Origin: an uncultured Methylobacter sp.
GTDB lineage: Bacteria > Pseudomonadota > Gammaproteobacteria > Methylococcales > Methylomonadaceae
NCBI GenBank assembly: GCA_903832775.1
Contig: CAILCX010000069.1
Location: 1 to 58,952, forward strand
Length of the DNA: 58,952 nucleotides
Direction: 5' to 3'
The position numbers and the translations under genes were made by a program. The notes under the pieces are model-generated. The model saw only the letters and a program-made list of their open reading frames with translations. It did not search any database and was not told where the DNA came from. Below, in pieces: positions 47,933 through 56,036 of the stretch. Within the stretch, counting starts at the first letter, position 1. The number at the start of each line of letters is the position of its first letter.

Positions 47933-48799
47933 ATGATTAAAAGCATGACCGCATTTGCAGGTAATGAAATTGAAATAGGTGAGTTAACCTTAAGCTGTGA
48001 ACTGCGGACAGTCAATCATCGTTACTGTGATATTAGCTTAAGATTGCCGGATCGTCTCCGTTTTGTTGAAGCCGAACTACGAACCGCTATTACAGATAAG
48101 ATTAATAGGGGCAAAGTCGAGCTGTCATTGAATTATAAAAAGCAGGCTAAAAACGGCATTAGTTTTAGTATTAATAAGGATGCCGTAACTTCGTTACTTG
48201 CGGCGGCGGCTGGCATAGAGCAGCAAATGCAAGGCTGCCTGTCATTTTCAGCATTGGATGTACTTGCGTTCCCTGGCATTCAACAGGAACCCGATATTGA
48301 CAAAGTTCAACTAAATGATGCACTCATTACTCTCGTTAATCAAACGCTGACGCAACTGTTGGAGGCACGAGAAAGAGAAGGAACCCAACTTAGATTATTG
48401 ATCGAAGAGCGCTGCACAAAGATGCTGGGCTTTGTAGTATTAGCCGGCAAACGAATGCCCGAAGTACTTTTGTCAATTCGCAATAAATTAATAGCACGCA
48501 TTACCGAACTGGTAGCACAACCTGATTTTGACCGCCTGGAACAGGAACTTGTTTTACTAACTCAAAAACTGGACATCACAGAAGAGCTTGACCGGCTAGA
48601 AACACATATCAAAGAAGTATTGCGGGTTGTTAAACAAAACGTCCCCGTTGGCAGGCGTCTAGATTTTTTAATGCAAGAACTAAACCGCGAAGCCAACACC
48701 TTAGGTTCTAAGTCTACAGACAAAGAAATGACCCAAATAGCAATAGAACTTAAGGTGTTAATTGAGCAAATTCGCGAACAGATACAAAATATTGAGTGA
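47933..48799 (+). CDS. yicC: YicC family endoribonuclease
   Basis: A 288-residue YicC-like protein, with MIKSMTAFAG at the start, LRTVNHRYCDISLRLPDR, and RLDFLMQELNREANTLGSKS near the end. YicC relatives act in RNA decay (sRNA/RNase activity reported in E. coli). Its stop TGA lies inside the 23-bp attL repeat, so the integrated element uses the 3' end of this gene and rebuilds the last codons exactly. In most relatives gmk follows; here the element does. Confidence 0.93.
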   Translation: MIKSMTAFAGNEIEIGELTLSCELRTVNHRYCDISLRLPDRLRFVEAELRTAITDKINRGKVELSLNYKKQAKNGISFSINKDAVTSLLAAAAGIEQQMQGCLSFSALDVLAFPGIQQEPDIDKVQLNDALITLVNQTLTQLLEAREREGTQLRLLIEERCTKMLGFVVLAGKRMPEVLLSIRNKLIARITELVAQPDFDRLEQELVLLTQKLDITEELDRLETHIKEVLRVVKQNVPVGRRLDFLMQELNREANTLGSKSTDKEMTQIAIELKVLIEQIREQIQNIE

Positions 48800-48801
48800 T
48801 G
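48779..48801. repeat. attL, 23-bp direct repeat at the yicC 3' end
   Basis: The 23 bases starting CAGATACAAAATATTGAG match 55933-55955 exactly. They include the last codons and stop of yicC. A repeat that ends a host gene and recurs at the far end of an integrase-bearing segment is the normal sign of site-specific integration. Similarity past the core continues in both copies because a second element left end follows attR. Confidence 0.88.
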
Positions 48802-48841
48802 TTTTAGACTGTCTCAGACCTACCCACAAACCCACTTAAGG

Positions 48842-48863
48842 CCGCGTATATCGCGGTTTTTTT
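48842..48863 (+). terminator. intrinsic terminator after yicC, element copy 1
   Basis: CCGCG (48842-48846) and CGCGG (48852-48856) form a 5-bp stem around TATAT with seven T after it. It lies in the element, 43 bp after the yicC stop, so it can shield the element from yicC transcription. A diverged copy follows attR at 55995-56017. Confidence 0.78.
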
Positions 48864-48882
48864 GTGTCTATCGGTTTCATGC

Positions 48883-48916
48883 AATCCCACGAAAGCGCAC
48901 AATAAAGGTGTACCAA
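48883..48916. repeat. subterminal repeat copy 1 (possible integrase arm site)
   Basis: AATCCCAC, then AAGCGCACAA and AAAGGTGTACCAA with slight spacing, 34 bases in all. GGTGTACCAA occurs twice here (48907-48916 and 48919-48928, 12 bp apart). Copies 2 and 3 are at 55827-55860 and 56037-56070. Position at both element ends suggests integrase arm-type binding. Confidence 0.6.
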
Positions 48917-48978
48917 TAGGTGTACCAAGCGCATAATTATTTAAAATTTGGTGGTACATACCCAGAAGGGGATAGATC

Positions 48979-50238
48979 GTGGCTAAACTGACTGACAGAC
49001 AAATAAAGGCTTGGATAAAAAATGGCGAGTATTTCGAGGGGCGTAGCGATGGTGACGGCCTTTATATAAGCTATCGAGAAAACTTTGCAATTCCTATCTG
49101 GCGGTTTCGTTACAAAATAAAAGGAGCATCAAGATGGATGACCATTGGCAGCTATTCCGACCTATCCCTTGCTGACGCCAGAAGAACGGCTAAAGAGTTA
49201 CGAGCAAGAGTTGCCTTAGGTTATGACGTAGCAACTGAAAAACAGGAGCGTAAAGCAGAGGCAACCGGTAAGATTGAAGCCAAGAAAAACGCTTTTACCA
49301 CCGGCGACTTAGCTGATGAGTTTTTCGCCAAAAATATACTTGGCCGCTGGAAGCATCCCAATATTGTTAGGTCAAGAATAGAAAAGGACATTAAGCCCAA
49401 TATTGGAAAAATGCCTATTGACCAAGTTAAACCCATGCATATAGCAAAAATGCTCGATAGCATTAACGAGCGTGGAGCGCCAACCGTATCAACCAATGTT
49501 CTTAGGTGGACAAAGAAAATATTTGATTATGCAATCAAACGCCACTTAATCGAGTTTAATCCTGCATCAGCTTTTGACCTGTCCGATGCTGGCGGTAAAC
49601 AAGAAGCCCGAACCCGCACTTTATCGCATGACGAACTGGTAAAATTGTTTGTTGCTATGCGGAAAACAAAAGGTTTCTCCTCAATCAATACTCTGACTAT
49701 TAGCCTGTTGTTAATGCTTGGCGTTAGAAAAGGCGAGTTGGTTACCGCAAAAATATCGGCTTTTGACTTGGAGGCCGCAACTTGGAAATTAACAACTTTC
49801 GACACAAAAACCAGCGCCGAAATTATCATCCCTTTACCAGATCAGGCAGTTGAGGCGTTGCGCAATTTAATCCGATTATCTGATGGTAACGATTACCTGT
49901 TACCGGCGCGGCAATATCAGGATAGACGATTGCCTCACATTCATGAGAATACTTTAAACGTGGCACTGTCTAAGGTTAAAGCCAACATGATCGGCGTGGA
50001 GCCTTTTACAATTCATGACTTTAGGCGCACAGCAAGAACCCATTTAGCCGCGCTTGGAGTTGAATCACATATCGCTGAAAGATGCCTTAATCACAAGATC
50101 AAAGGCATTGAGGGCATTTATAACCGGCATGATTATTTTGAAGAACGTAAGGCCGCATTGCAAAAACTGGCGAATTACCTTGAAGCTTGCGAAGCTGGCA
50201 AAGATTGGAACGTAACGCCAATAAGAAAAGCCGTATAA
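48979..50238 (+). CDS. int: tyrosine integrase with DUF4102 arm-binding domain
   Basis: A 419-residue P4-type recombinase. The N-terminal DUF4102-like domain (about 1-95) ends in SYSDLSLADARRTAKELR. The core-binding domain is at about 105-200. The catalytic domain has Arg about 251 (LGVRKGEL), His-x-x-Arg at about 346-349 (HDFRRTARTH), LNHK at about 371, and the Tyr in GIYNRHDY (381 or 386). It directs integration and excision at the yicC repeat. A partial copy lies at 56093. Confidence 0.92.
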   Translation: MAKLTDRQIKAWIKNGEYFEGRSDGDGLYISYRENFAIPIWRFRYKIKGASRWMTIGSYSDLSLADARRTAKELRARVALGYDVATEKQERKAEATGKIEAKKNAFTTGDLADEFFAKNILGRWKHPNIVRSRIEKDIKPNIGKMPIDQVKPMHIAKMLDSINERGAPTVSTNVLRWTKKIFDYAIKRHLIEFNPASAFDLSDAGGKQEARTRTLSHDELVKLFVAMRKTKGFSSINTLTISLLLMLGVRKGELVTAKISAFDLEAATWKLTTFDTKTSAEIIIPLPDQAVEALRNLIRLSDGNDYLLPARQYQDRRLPHIHENTLNVALSKVKANMIGVEPFTIHDFRRTARTHLAALGVESHIAERCLNHKIKGIEGIYNRHDYFEERKAALQKLANYLEACEAGKDWNVTPIRKAV

Positions 50239-50339
50239 TCAAATTTAACCGGATAGCCTTAGCGGGCGATAAGTGGGACTCGTTACCCTGCTTCCGGTTA
50301 ATCCAATCGTAACGATTACACTTTAACGAGGTGTTTATT

Positions 50340-50843
50340 TTGGCTAACCTGTCATTCACTTTTAAGAATTACATCAATCTGCATGCAGATGAATGGAGCG
50401 CAATAGATGACTTCATGGACCGGAACGACTCAACTGCATTATCTGTCATCATTCAACATAACCATGAAATTACATTCCATATGAGGCGCTTCATTGCCGA
50501 CCTTGTGACCGGGAAACTAAAACGCGACCCCAATAAAAAAGCATCTACCTTTAAACGTGACTATGAAATTTATCAGGAAATTGACAGCTTGATAAATGAG
50601 GCGGATAAAAAAAATGAAAAGTGTACATTAATATCCTGTAAAGAATTGATCGCAGCTAGGATGTTTTTAACCGTTGATGCAGTTGATAAGATGTATCGCC
50701 GAGGGAAAAGAGCATGGGAAGAATACCGAGAAGATGAAAATCATGAATGTAATGAGCTGACTATAGAGTTAGATCGGGAAGCCAGGCAAGCTGAACAAGA
50801 CGCTTATATTGAATGGATGGAGAGCATGGAAAATCTAAACTAG
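50340..50843 (+). CDS. hypothetical protein in element
   Basis: A 167-residue protein I do not recognise, read from a TTG at 50340 that follows GAGG with eight bases of space; a GTG at 50331 in the same frame has no ribosome site. It is acidic at the C-terminus (EEYREDENHE and EAEQDAYIEWMESMEN-like), with a Lys/Arg-rich middle. No transmembrane or catalytic motif. It lies between int and alpA, where satellite elements often carry host-interaction genes. Confidence 0.6.
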   Translation: MANLSFTFKNYINLHADEWSAIDDFMDRNDSTALSVIIQHNHEITFHMRRFIADLVTGKLKRDPNKKASTFKRDYEIYQEIDSLINEADKKNEKCTLISCKELIAARMFLTVDAVDKMYRRGKRAWEEYREDENHECNELTIELDREARQAEQDAYIEWMESMENLN

Positions 50844-50935
50844 GTTTTTCAATAGAGTAAATTGTAAGTCATCATTAAAGTGTAGCCATAGGCCTACACA
50901 ATCCCGCGTAGGCGCTAACCTGAACAGGAAAGCAC

Positions 50936-51202
50936 ATGGCTATGACCAGCGCAAATTTACCCGTAATCAATCCACTTTTACGCCGACCAATTATTGAACA
51001 GGTAACCGGCGACAGCAGGTCAACCATATACCGCAAAATCGGAAAAGGCTTATTCACTAAGCCGGTTCAAATTGGCGGTGATCGTGTTGCTTGGCCTCAA
51101 AATGAAATAGTAGCCATTAACGCCGCCCGCATTGCTGGCAAGTCTGATGCTGAAATTATGGCATTGGTTATTGAACTTGAAGCAGCGAGGATAAATCTAT
51201 AA
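50936..51202 (+). CDS. alpA: AlpA-family transcriptional regulator
   Basis: An 88-residue helix-turn-helix protein. STIYRKIGKGLFTKPVQIGG and RVAWPQNEI are the AlpA signature. In P4-like elements and Gram-negative PICIs AlpA activates the element's excision or replication genes. Its stop overlaps the next small frame (TAATG), so it begins the replication operon. An earlier internal ATG at 50942 is also possible. Confidence 0.85.
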   Translation: MAMTSANLPVINPLLRRPIIEQVTGDSRSTIYRKIGKGLFTKPVQIGGDRVAWPQNEIVAINAARIAGKSDAEIMALVIELEAARINL

Positions 51203-51360
51203 TGGCAGAGGGCATAAAAAAGGCCGCTATCTGTCCGACCAGAGCAGCGACCCACTACAAAAACTTTCACATTCATTTTACATCAACTGCCAAACGGGTA
51301 AAGGCCAAACTTAGCAAAGCTTTAGCATGGTTATCTGTTGTAGGGGGTTCGATATGTTAG
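51202..51360 (+). CDS. small 52-residue protein between alpA and the replicase
   Basis: ATG at 51202 overlaps the alpA stop, and TAG at 51358-51360 overlaps the replicase start at 51354. Its N-terminus reads MAEGIKKAAICPTRAA, with a basic middle and a hydrophobic end. Coupling on both sides and a clean frame argue that it is translated. It may simply carry ribosomes from alpA to the replicase. No family recognised. Confidence 0.55.
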   Translation: MAEGIKKAAICPTRAATHYKNFHIHFTSTAKRVKAKLSKALAWLSVVGGSIC

Positions 51361-53579
51361 GGCAAGTCGATATTACATTTTTACCAAAACTCAACCACAC
51401 GACAAATTTTAAGGCTCACTCTTTAATATCGGCATTGGATGAAATAGCCGGTGATAAATATGCCTCAGAAATAAATAGACTCAGATTACTTAATCTTGAT
51501 GAGTACAAAGAACAGAAAAAAAAATTACCGGCATTTTGTTTTAATGGAACCTTTAACGGCATTCTGACAAACGATAACTTCAAGCAATCCAGCGAGCTAT
51601 TTAGTTTTGATATTGATGGATTAGGCGCGGCAACGATTGAAGCAGACAAAGCAAAAATTGCATCAATACCAAGTACGGTTTTCTGTTTTGTCAGTCCAAG
51701 CGGAAAAGGCTTAAAAGGTGCGCTACGCATTGCACCCGATACAATCAAATCTGATGCGGATTTTAAGCAGGTATATCCCCAAGTTGAGGCAATGTTTGCA
51801 AAAGCCGGCTTCAAGCTGGATAAAGCCTGTAAAGACGTTAGACGAATCTGTTTTGTTAGTCATGACCCGAAACTATACAGTAATTATGATGCAGAAATAT
51901 ATTCGGTATCTGCCCCGCTTCAAACAAAACAGGACCCAGCAAAACCACCTATAAAGATAAAGCAACAATCAATTAACTTTAGCAACGAGTTATTGTGTAT
52001 TGATCTATGCACAGCTATTTTACAAAATGCCAGCGCCGGCAATCGACACGAAGCAAGGCTTAGAGCTGGAAAGCTGGCGGGCGGTTATATAGCCGCCGGT
52101 CAAGTCGATGAGCAAAAACTGACTGATATTTTATTAAGTGCTTCAGATGGTATTTCAAAAGGCGGGATGACCTCAGCCTCAGAAAGAAAAACAATTTTTG
52201 AGGCTATTAATAAAGGCAAGTTAAGCCCACTGGATAAGCCGGCTTATTCCGTAGAAATGGATTTTGAGGCAATGCTCACTAATCAGAAGCAAAGAAAAGA
52301 GCAAAGTAACCAAAATACCGACCAGAACAGCGCCACAAGCGATTTTAGCGAAGAATCAGAAAGTGAGCCGCCCTTTAAGCGTGTAAGCCTTGCTGATGCC
52401 CTCAGTAACCCACCTGAACAACAGCGTTATATTTGGGGTGAACGTATTCCCGCCGATGAATTAACGCTTTTGGCTGCGCATGGCGGGACAGGAAAAAGCT
52501 TGCTTGCCTTGCAACTTGGAGCGCATACCTCAACCGGTAATCTGTTTTTGGGGCTTGCGACTGAACAGGTCAAGACGCTGTTTTTTAGTGCTGAAGATGC
52601 CACTAACACCATACGCCGCCGTATTGGTGCAATCTGTAAAGCTGATGCTTTAGACCTTGCTCAGGTTGCAGAAAACTTGATTGTATTGGATGCCACAGAA
52701 ACACCTTGTTTGTTTCATGAGGTGAGCGACAAAGGCGTTAGGCGCGGAGAAATCACACGATATTATTCAGAGTTAAAAAAGATAATTTTGGATGAGGGCA
52801 TAAGGTTTTTGATCGTGGACAATGCCAGTGATACGTTTGGCGCTAATCCCATTGATCGGCAAGCCGTAACCAAATTTATCAGGGCATTGGTGGGACTTGT
52901 GAGAAATGCGGGCGGTGCAGTGTTGCTGTTGTCGCATGTGAATAAAAACACGTCTAAGGCTGGAAAAAATCAATCTGATACAGAGGGCTATGCTGATAGC
53001 GCGGCATGGCATAACGCCGCACGTAGCCGGTTATTTTTAAACGCCATTGATGAGCTTGGCAATCTGTCATTAACCCATCAAAAAAACAATCTTGGAACAA
53101 AACAGCCGGTTTTGAATATTGCCTTTCGTGATGAGGGTTCGAGCTTATACGCCGCCGATTCAGATCAGTTAATCGAAGCGGGAGCTGGTAAAGCGTTAGT
53201 AACTTCCATGATGCGTAACCTACACAAAAAACCCATACTCAAGTTAATACATGAGTTTTATTGCCGTGAGGAATGGATAAGTCCATCACCAAACAGCGCC
53301 CAAACTAACGCTTTCGCTTTGCTAAAGAATGAAGCTGACTTCCCACTCAGTACAAAACACGCTGATAAAGCGGAGTGCCTTGCAATCGTGAGGGAGTTGG
53401 AGCGTGATAGTTTTTTGATAAAAGAAACTTATAAAAAACTTGATCGGCATGACGGGCAGCGGTGGGCGTTGACTGATGCAGGATTGACTTTTATTGATGA
53501 GCCGCTACCAGATCGCATAACTGTTGAAACGCTAGAACCGGCTGAACTGATACCTGATGAAAATATTGAAATCTTGTAG
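51354..53579 (+). CDS. primase-helicase fusion (replicase)
   Basis: A 741-residue protein from ATG 51354 (GGGGG site ahead; the frame is open to 51327). The N-terminal half has a VirE-N/BT4734-like domain (about 65-180), FSFDIDGLG and SPSGKGLKGALRI. The C-terminal half is a RepA-like AAA/RecA ATPase, with Walker A HGGTGKS at about 377-383 and Walker B FLIVDNASDTF. A final winged-helix-like region follows. The repeat array directly after it would be its origin. Confidence 0.82.
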   Translation: MLGQVDITFLPKLNHTTNFKAHSLISALDEIAGDKYASEINRLRLLNLDEYKEQKKKLPAFCFNGTFNGILTNDNFKQSSELFSFDIDGLGAATIEADKAKIASIPSTVFCFVSPSGKGLKGALRIAPDTIKSDADFKQVYPQVEAMFAKAGFKLDKACKDVRRICFVSHDPKLYSNYDAEIYSVSAPLQTKQDPAKPPIKIKQQSINFSNELLCIDLCTAILQNASAGNRHEARLRAGKLAGGYIAAGQVDEQKLTDILLSASDGISKGGMTSASERKTIFEAINKGKLSPLDKPAYSVEMDFEAMLTNQKQRKEQSNQNTDQNSATSDFSEESESEPPFKRVSLADALSNPPEQQRYIWGERIPADELTLLAAHGGTGKSLLALQLGAHTSTGNLFLGLATEQVKTLFFSAEDATNTIRRRIGAICKADALDLAQVAENLIVLDATETPCLFHEVSDKGVRRGEITRYYSELKKIILDEGIRFLIVDNASDTFGANPIDRQAVTKFIRALVGLVRNAGGAVLLLSHVNKNTSKAGKNQSDTEGYADSAAWHNAARSRLFLNAIDELGNLSLTHQKNNLGTKQPVLNIAFRDEGSSLYAADSDQLIEAGAGKALVTSMMRNLHKKPILKLIHEFYCREEWISPSPNSAQTNAFALLKNEADFPLSTKHADKAECLAIVRELERDSFLIKETYKKLDRHDGQRWALTDAGLTFIDEPLPDRITVETLEPAELIPDENIEIL

Positions 53580-53582
53580 TTA

Positions 53583-53801
53583 TGCGGGAGGTGCGGGAGG
53601 TTGCGGGAGCTTATTATTTTTCTTAACTTAACGCACTTCCCGCACCCGTTCGCCGAACCTGCGGGAGGTTCGTGCGGGAGCACCTCAGGGGGTATGGGGG
53701 GGACGCGCCGCCGCACACTTCCTAAATAGTGCCCGCCACAAAATCACATGATTACCTGCAACCTGCCCGTAATTAAATATCAAAGTTGGGAACTTCCCGC
53801 A
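53583..53801. repeat. TGCGGGAG iteron-like array, candidate origin
   Basis: TGCGGGAG occurs at 53583, 53592, 53602, 53660 and 53673. The reverse form TTCCCGCA occurs at 53637 and 53794. The first three are 9-10 bp apart, close to one helix turn. A 7-bp inverted repeat (53654-53660 and 53666-53672) is embedded. The block is richer in GC than its surroundings and lies between the replicase stop and the OB-like gene, where an origin for a replicase-bearing element is expected. Confidence 0.65.
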
Positions 53802-53824
53802 CTTTCAAACAGGAAATATAAAAA

Positions 53825-54169
53825 ATGACTAATGAAAACAACAGCGAAAAAACAATCTTTTCCAGACTTCAAGAACTAAAGCAACAGGCGGAATCTCAGC
53901 CGTTAACGTGGAATCCAAAAAAGGGCGATTATCTTATAGGGACTTTCAAGTCTTACGGGCGCAACGAAGAAAACCGTTTCACTCATATTGTTATTGAAGA
54001 TCAGAAGAAAATTCCCCATCGTGTCAGTGTTGACGCTGGACGGACTAAACAGCTTTTAGAAGCTAAAGTAACAAAAGGCGATTTAATCTCAATTCAGTTT
54101 TTAGGAAAGGAGAGGAATTATTATGGCCGTAATTCAGAAGTTTTTAATTGGATAATCGACAAAGCATAA
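53825..54169 (+). CDS. probable OB-fold (ssDNA-binding-like) protein
   Basis: A 114-residue protein with beta-strand rhythm: KKGDYLIGTFKSYGR, HIVIEDQKKIPHRVSVDAG, VTKGDLISIQFLGKERNY. GD-x-x-x-G-x-x and a closing GKE turn resemble small OB-fold proteins of phages and plasmids. A role beside the replicase as single-strand binder is inference. Ribosome site AGGAAAT just before the ATG. Confidence 0.6.
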   Translation: MTNENNSEKTIFSRLQELKQQAESQPLTWNPKKGDYLIGTFKSYGRNEENRFTHIVIEDQKKIPHRVSVDAGRTKQLLEAKVTKGDLISIQFLGKERNYYGRNSEVFNWIIDKA

Positions 54170-54233
54170 CCAGTTTGGGCAGTTGGTCATCAGATCATGA
54201 CTGCCCTGTTATCTAAAGTAGATAAAAGTAGAT

Positions 54234-54413
54234 ATGCAAATGAATGATGATGACACTTATTTTAACCAGTCAGCAGAGAGCCTGGCACTGTTTACCCTGT
54301 TTGATGCTGTACCGGATTATTGCCTTACGCAGAAATTCTGGGAGCAGATCGGGAAGCTATGCCCTGATGACTTAATCCATAAATTGCAAAATAGACGAGC
54401 GAACAATGGCTAA
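54234..54413 (+). CDS. small 59-residue protein
   Basis: Read by hand from ATG 54234. It is acidic at the start (MQMNDDDTYFNQSAESLALF) and has KFWEQIGKLCPDDLI. It overlaps the next frame by 8 bp (ATGGCTAA). Coding status is uncertain, but the overlap and length suggest a real pair of small genes. Confidence 0.4.
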   Translation: MQMNDDDTYFNQSAESLALFTLFDAVPDYCLTQKFWEQIGKLCPDDLIHKLQNRRANNG

Positions 54414-54558
54414 ATTTAATTACATGGCTTACTGGCAGAAACAACAGAAGAAGTTGCTCGACAGTAAGCTAGGTTCGCAAAAAATACCGACTAAAAAGGG
54501 CAATTCAAATTCAACACCTGATAGATATCTTAATTCAGCAGTGGCGCTGGTTAGGTGA
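54406..54558 (+). CDS. small 50-residue basic protein
   Basis: Read by hand from ATG 54406, overlapping the previous frame by 8 bp. It has MAKFNYMAYWQKQQKKLLD and is rich in Lys and Gln. No family recognised. A third frame (54561-54653, 30 residues) follows three bases later, but I leave it as unsupported. Confidence 0.35.
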   Translation: MAKFNYMAYWQKQQKKLLDSKLGSQKIPTKKGNSNSTPDRYLNSAVALVR

Positions 54559-54704
54559 TCATGGTTGACGCAAAATCAACACCTGTTATTCAACAAAATA
54601 GTGGTGCGCTTTGGGCCAGTATCGGTGCGGTTTGGTGCGCAGGTTTCCGTTAATAAAGTTACGCTTTAAACCTAATAAAAATTAACATCACAGGATAAAA
54701 ATAT

Positions 54705-55298
54705 ATGGCGACTAAAAAGAAAGCTCCACCCGAACCACCCAAGAATAAGCGCATATTGAATGTCTACCAACAAGCGGATGATGACCCAGACGAGGTGCTT
54801 AGTAAAACCCTACTCAGTCCATTGGTGACGGCGGCGAATACTATGCAGACCTGGGAGAACATGAACACTGTCTCAGGATTACGCGCGGCCCTGGTTGATC
54901 AGGTTACAAAGGTACATGATGGTGATTTGAGTAGACCTGAATCTATGCTATTGACTCAGGCGCACACCTTAGACCTACTTTTTAACAAGCTGGCAGAAAA
55001 GGCGCACATTCAATCACACATGCCACACTACGAGTCATTCTTACGGCTGGCATTTAAGGCTCAAGGCCAATGCAGAGCGACACTTGAAACGCTGGCAGCA
55101 ATCAAGAACCCACCTGTCATCTTTGCCAAGCAAGCGAACATCAGCAATGGTCATCAACAGATCAATAACGGTACGCAAGCGGCAAACAATCAAAAACAAC
55201 CAAACGAACTTTTAACGGAGATACCTAATGCGACACTGGACAGCAGAGGAACGGGCCAAGCAATCGGCATTAATTCAGAACTGGCGACCGTGGGATAA
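54705..55298 (+). CDS. conserved-looking protein of unknown function
   Basis: A 197-residue soluble protein. The N-terminus is Lys/Pro-rich (KKKAPPEPPKNKRI), the middle helical (LDLLFNKLAEKAHI, AFKAQGQCRATLETLAAI) and a tail with KNPPVIFAKQANISNG and HQQINNG. I associate the KNPPV-FAKQANI-NG wording with short unannotated genes of integrated elements in proteobacteria, without a function. Its 3' end overlaps the next frame by 71 bp. A DNA packaging or regulatory role is possible; I see no proof. Confidence 0.6.
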   Translation: MATKKKAPPEPPKNKRILNVYQQADDDPDEVLSKTLLSPLVTAANTMQTWENMNTVSGLRAALVDQVTKVHDGDLSRPESMLLTQAHTLDLLFNKLAEKAHIQSHMPHYESFLRLAFKAQGQCRATLETLAAIKNPPVIFAKQANISNGHQQINNGTQAANNQKQPNELLTEIPNATLDSRGTGQAIGINSELATVG

Positions 55299-55434
55299 AT
55301 CGACAGGGGCTAAGACGAAAGAGGGCAAAGCCATATCTGCACAGAACGCATTTAAGGGCGGTTGGCGACAGGAATTTAAAGAACTGGCGGCAATGCTTAA
55401 GGAACAAAAAGGCGCTATGAAGTTGATCAGGTAA
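55228..55434 (+). CDS. small protein with STGAKTKEGKAISAQNA motif
   Basis: A 68-residue basic protein from ATG 55228, overlapping the end of the previous gene by 71 bp in another frame. It has RHWTAEERAKQSALIQNW and the motif STGAKTKEGKAISAQNAFKGG, which recurs in short element-borne proteins I cannot name further. The long overlap with a preceding gene in a second frame suggests these two go together in evolution. Confidence 0.6.
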   Translation: MRHWTAEERAKQSALIQNWRPWDKSTGAKTKEGKAISAQNAFKGGWRQEFKELAAMLKEQKGAMKLIR

Positions 55435-55932
55435 ATTGAGTGCAATGGTTACGGGCAAGGTTACACCCGGGCGCGCGTGGATTGAGAGATAGTGTGGTTT
55501 CCAGACTATCTATTCCAGCGTTACACCCTAAAGTAGGGTTAAATAGGATTAGTTTCGGAGTAATAAAAGATCGGGCGCAAATCGGCGTAATCTTTTGCGC
55601 TTGAAATCATCCTGGGAGAATTTACCCAAGTTAACAAAGTACGGGAAAGTGATACCAGTCTGGTTAAAAATATGTGACAGCAAATAATCCTGCACTCAAA
55701 TTGAGGGCGGGAAATGTTGGCAAATGTTAGCATTCAGTCGGCAGTCATTGGCGCTGTTTTTGGGGCGTAAAACTCTAACGTATTACAGAATTATTTTACT
55801 TTTTTTCACTGATTTTAGACTTTTATAATCCCACCTAAGCGCACAAAAAAGGTGTATCAATGCGTGTACCACCATTTCATTTTAAATATTAAATAATTTA
55901 AAAATCAATGGCTTTATCGCTTAATATGTATT
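55435..55932. other. 498-bp right-end region of the element
   Basis: No convincing gene. A diverged copy of the subterminal repeat lies at 55827-55860, and GTGTACCACC at about 55864-55873 mirrors the GGTGGTAC seen at 48951. TTTTAGACT at 55813-55821 echoes the bases after the attL core. The rest shows no clear structure. Confidence 0.5.
55827..55860. repeat. subterminal repeat copy 2
   Basis: AATCCCAC, AAGCGCACAA and AAAGGTGTATCAA, 34 bases, the right-end counterpart of 48883-48916 in the same orientation. It is close enough to attR to be an integrase arm site, or it may be the left-end relic of an older insertion. Confidence 0.55.
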
Positions 55933-55955
55933 CAGATACAAAATATTGAGTGATG
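55933..55955. repeat. attR, 23-bp direct repeat
   Basis: An exact copy of 48779-48801, including the yicC stop context, here outside any gene. It marks the right end of the element and doubles as the attL of the tandem remnant that follows. Confidence 0.88.
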
Positions 55956-55994
55956 CTTCAGACTATCCCGACCTGACCCACTAACCCATTCAAA

Positions 55995-56017
55995 GCCTCG
56001 TAAATCGGGGCTTTTTT
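55995..56017 (+). terminator. intrinsic terminator, element copy 2
   Basis: GCCTCG (55995-56000) and CGGGGC (56006-56011) pair with one G-T and are followed by six T. It is the diverged counterpart of 48842-48863, which confirms that the sequence after attR is another element's left end. Confidence 0.7.
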
Positions 56018-56036
56018 GTGCCTGTTGGTTTCATGT

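Larger units (their letters stand above)
48802..55955 (+). mobile_element. 7.2-kb integrated element resembling a phage-inducible island
   Basis: From the base after the attL core to the end of attR. Contents in order, all on the plus strand: terminator, integrase, unknown 167-residue protein, AlpA-like regulator, 52-residue protein, primase-helicase, TGCGGGAG repeats, OB-like protein, tiny overlapping frames, and two overlapping unknown genes. The int-alpA-pri/rep order is that described for Gram-negative phage satellites (PICIs). No capsid, tail, conjugation or restriction gene is seen. It can plausibly excise and replicate but would need help to move between cells. Confidence 0.75.

Noticed and set aside
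54561-54653. 30-residue frame after the two small genes
   Set aside because: Short, with Trp/Cys-rich composition and no ribosome site; not supported as a gene.
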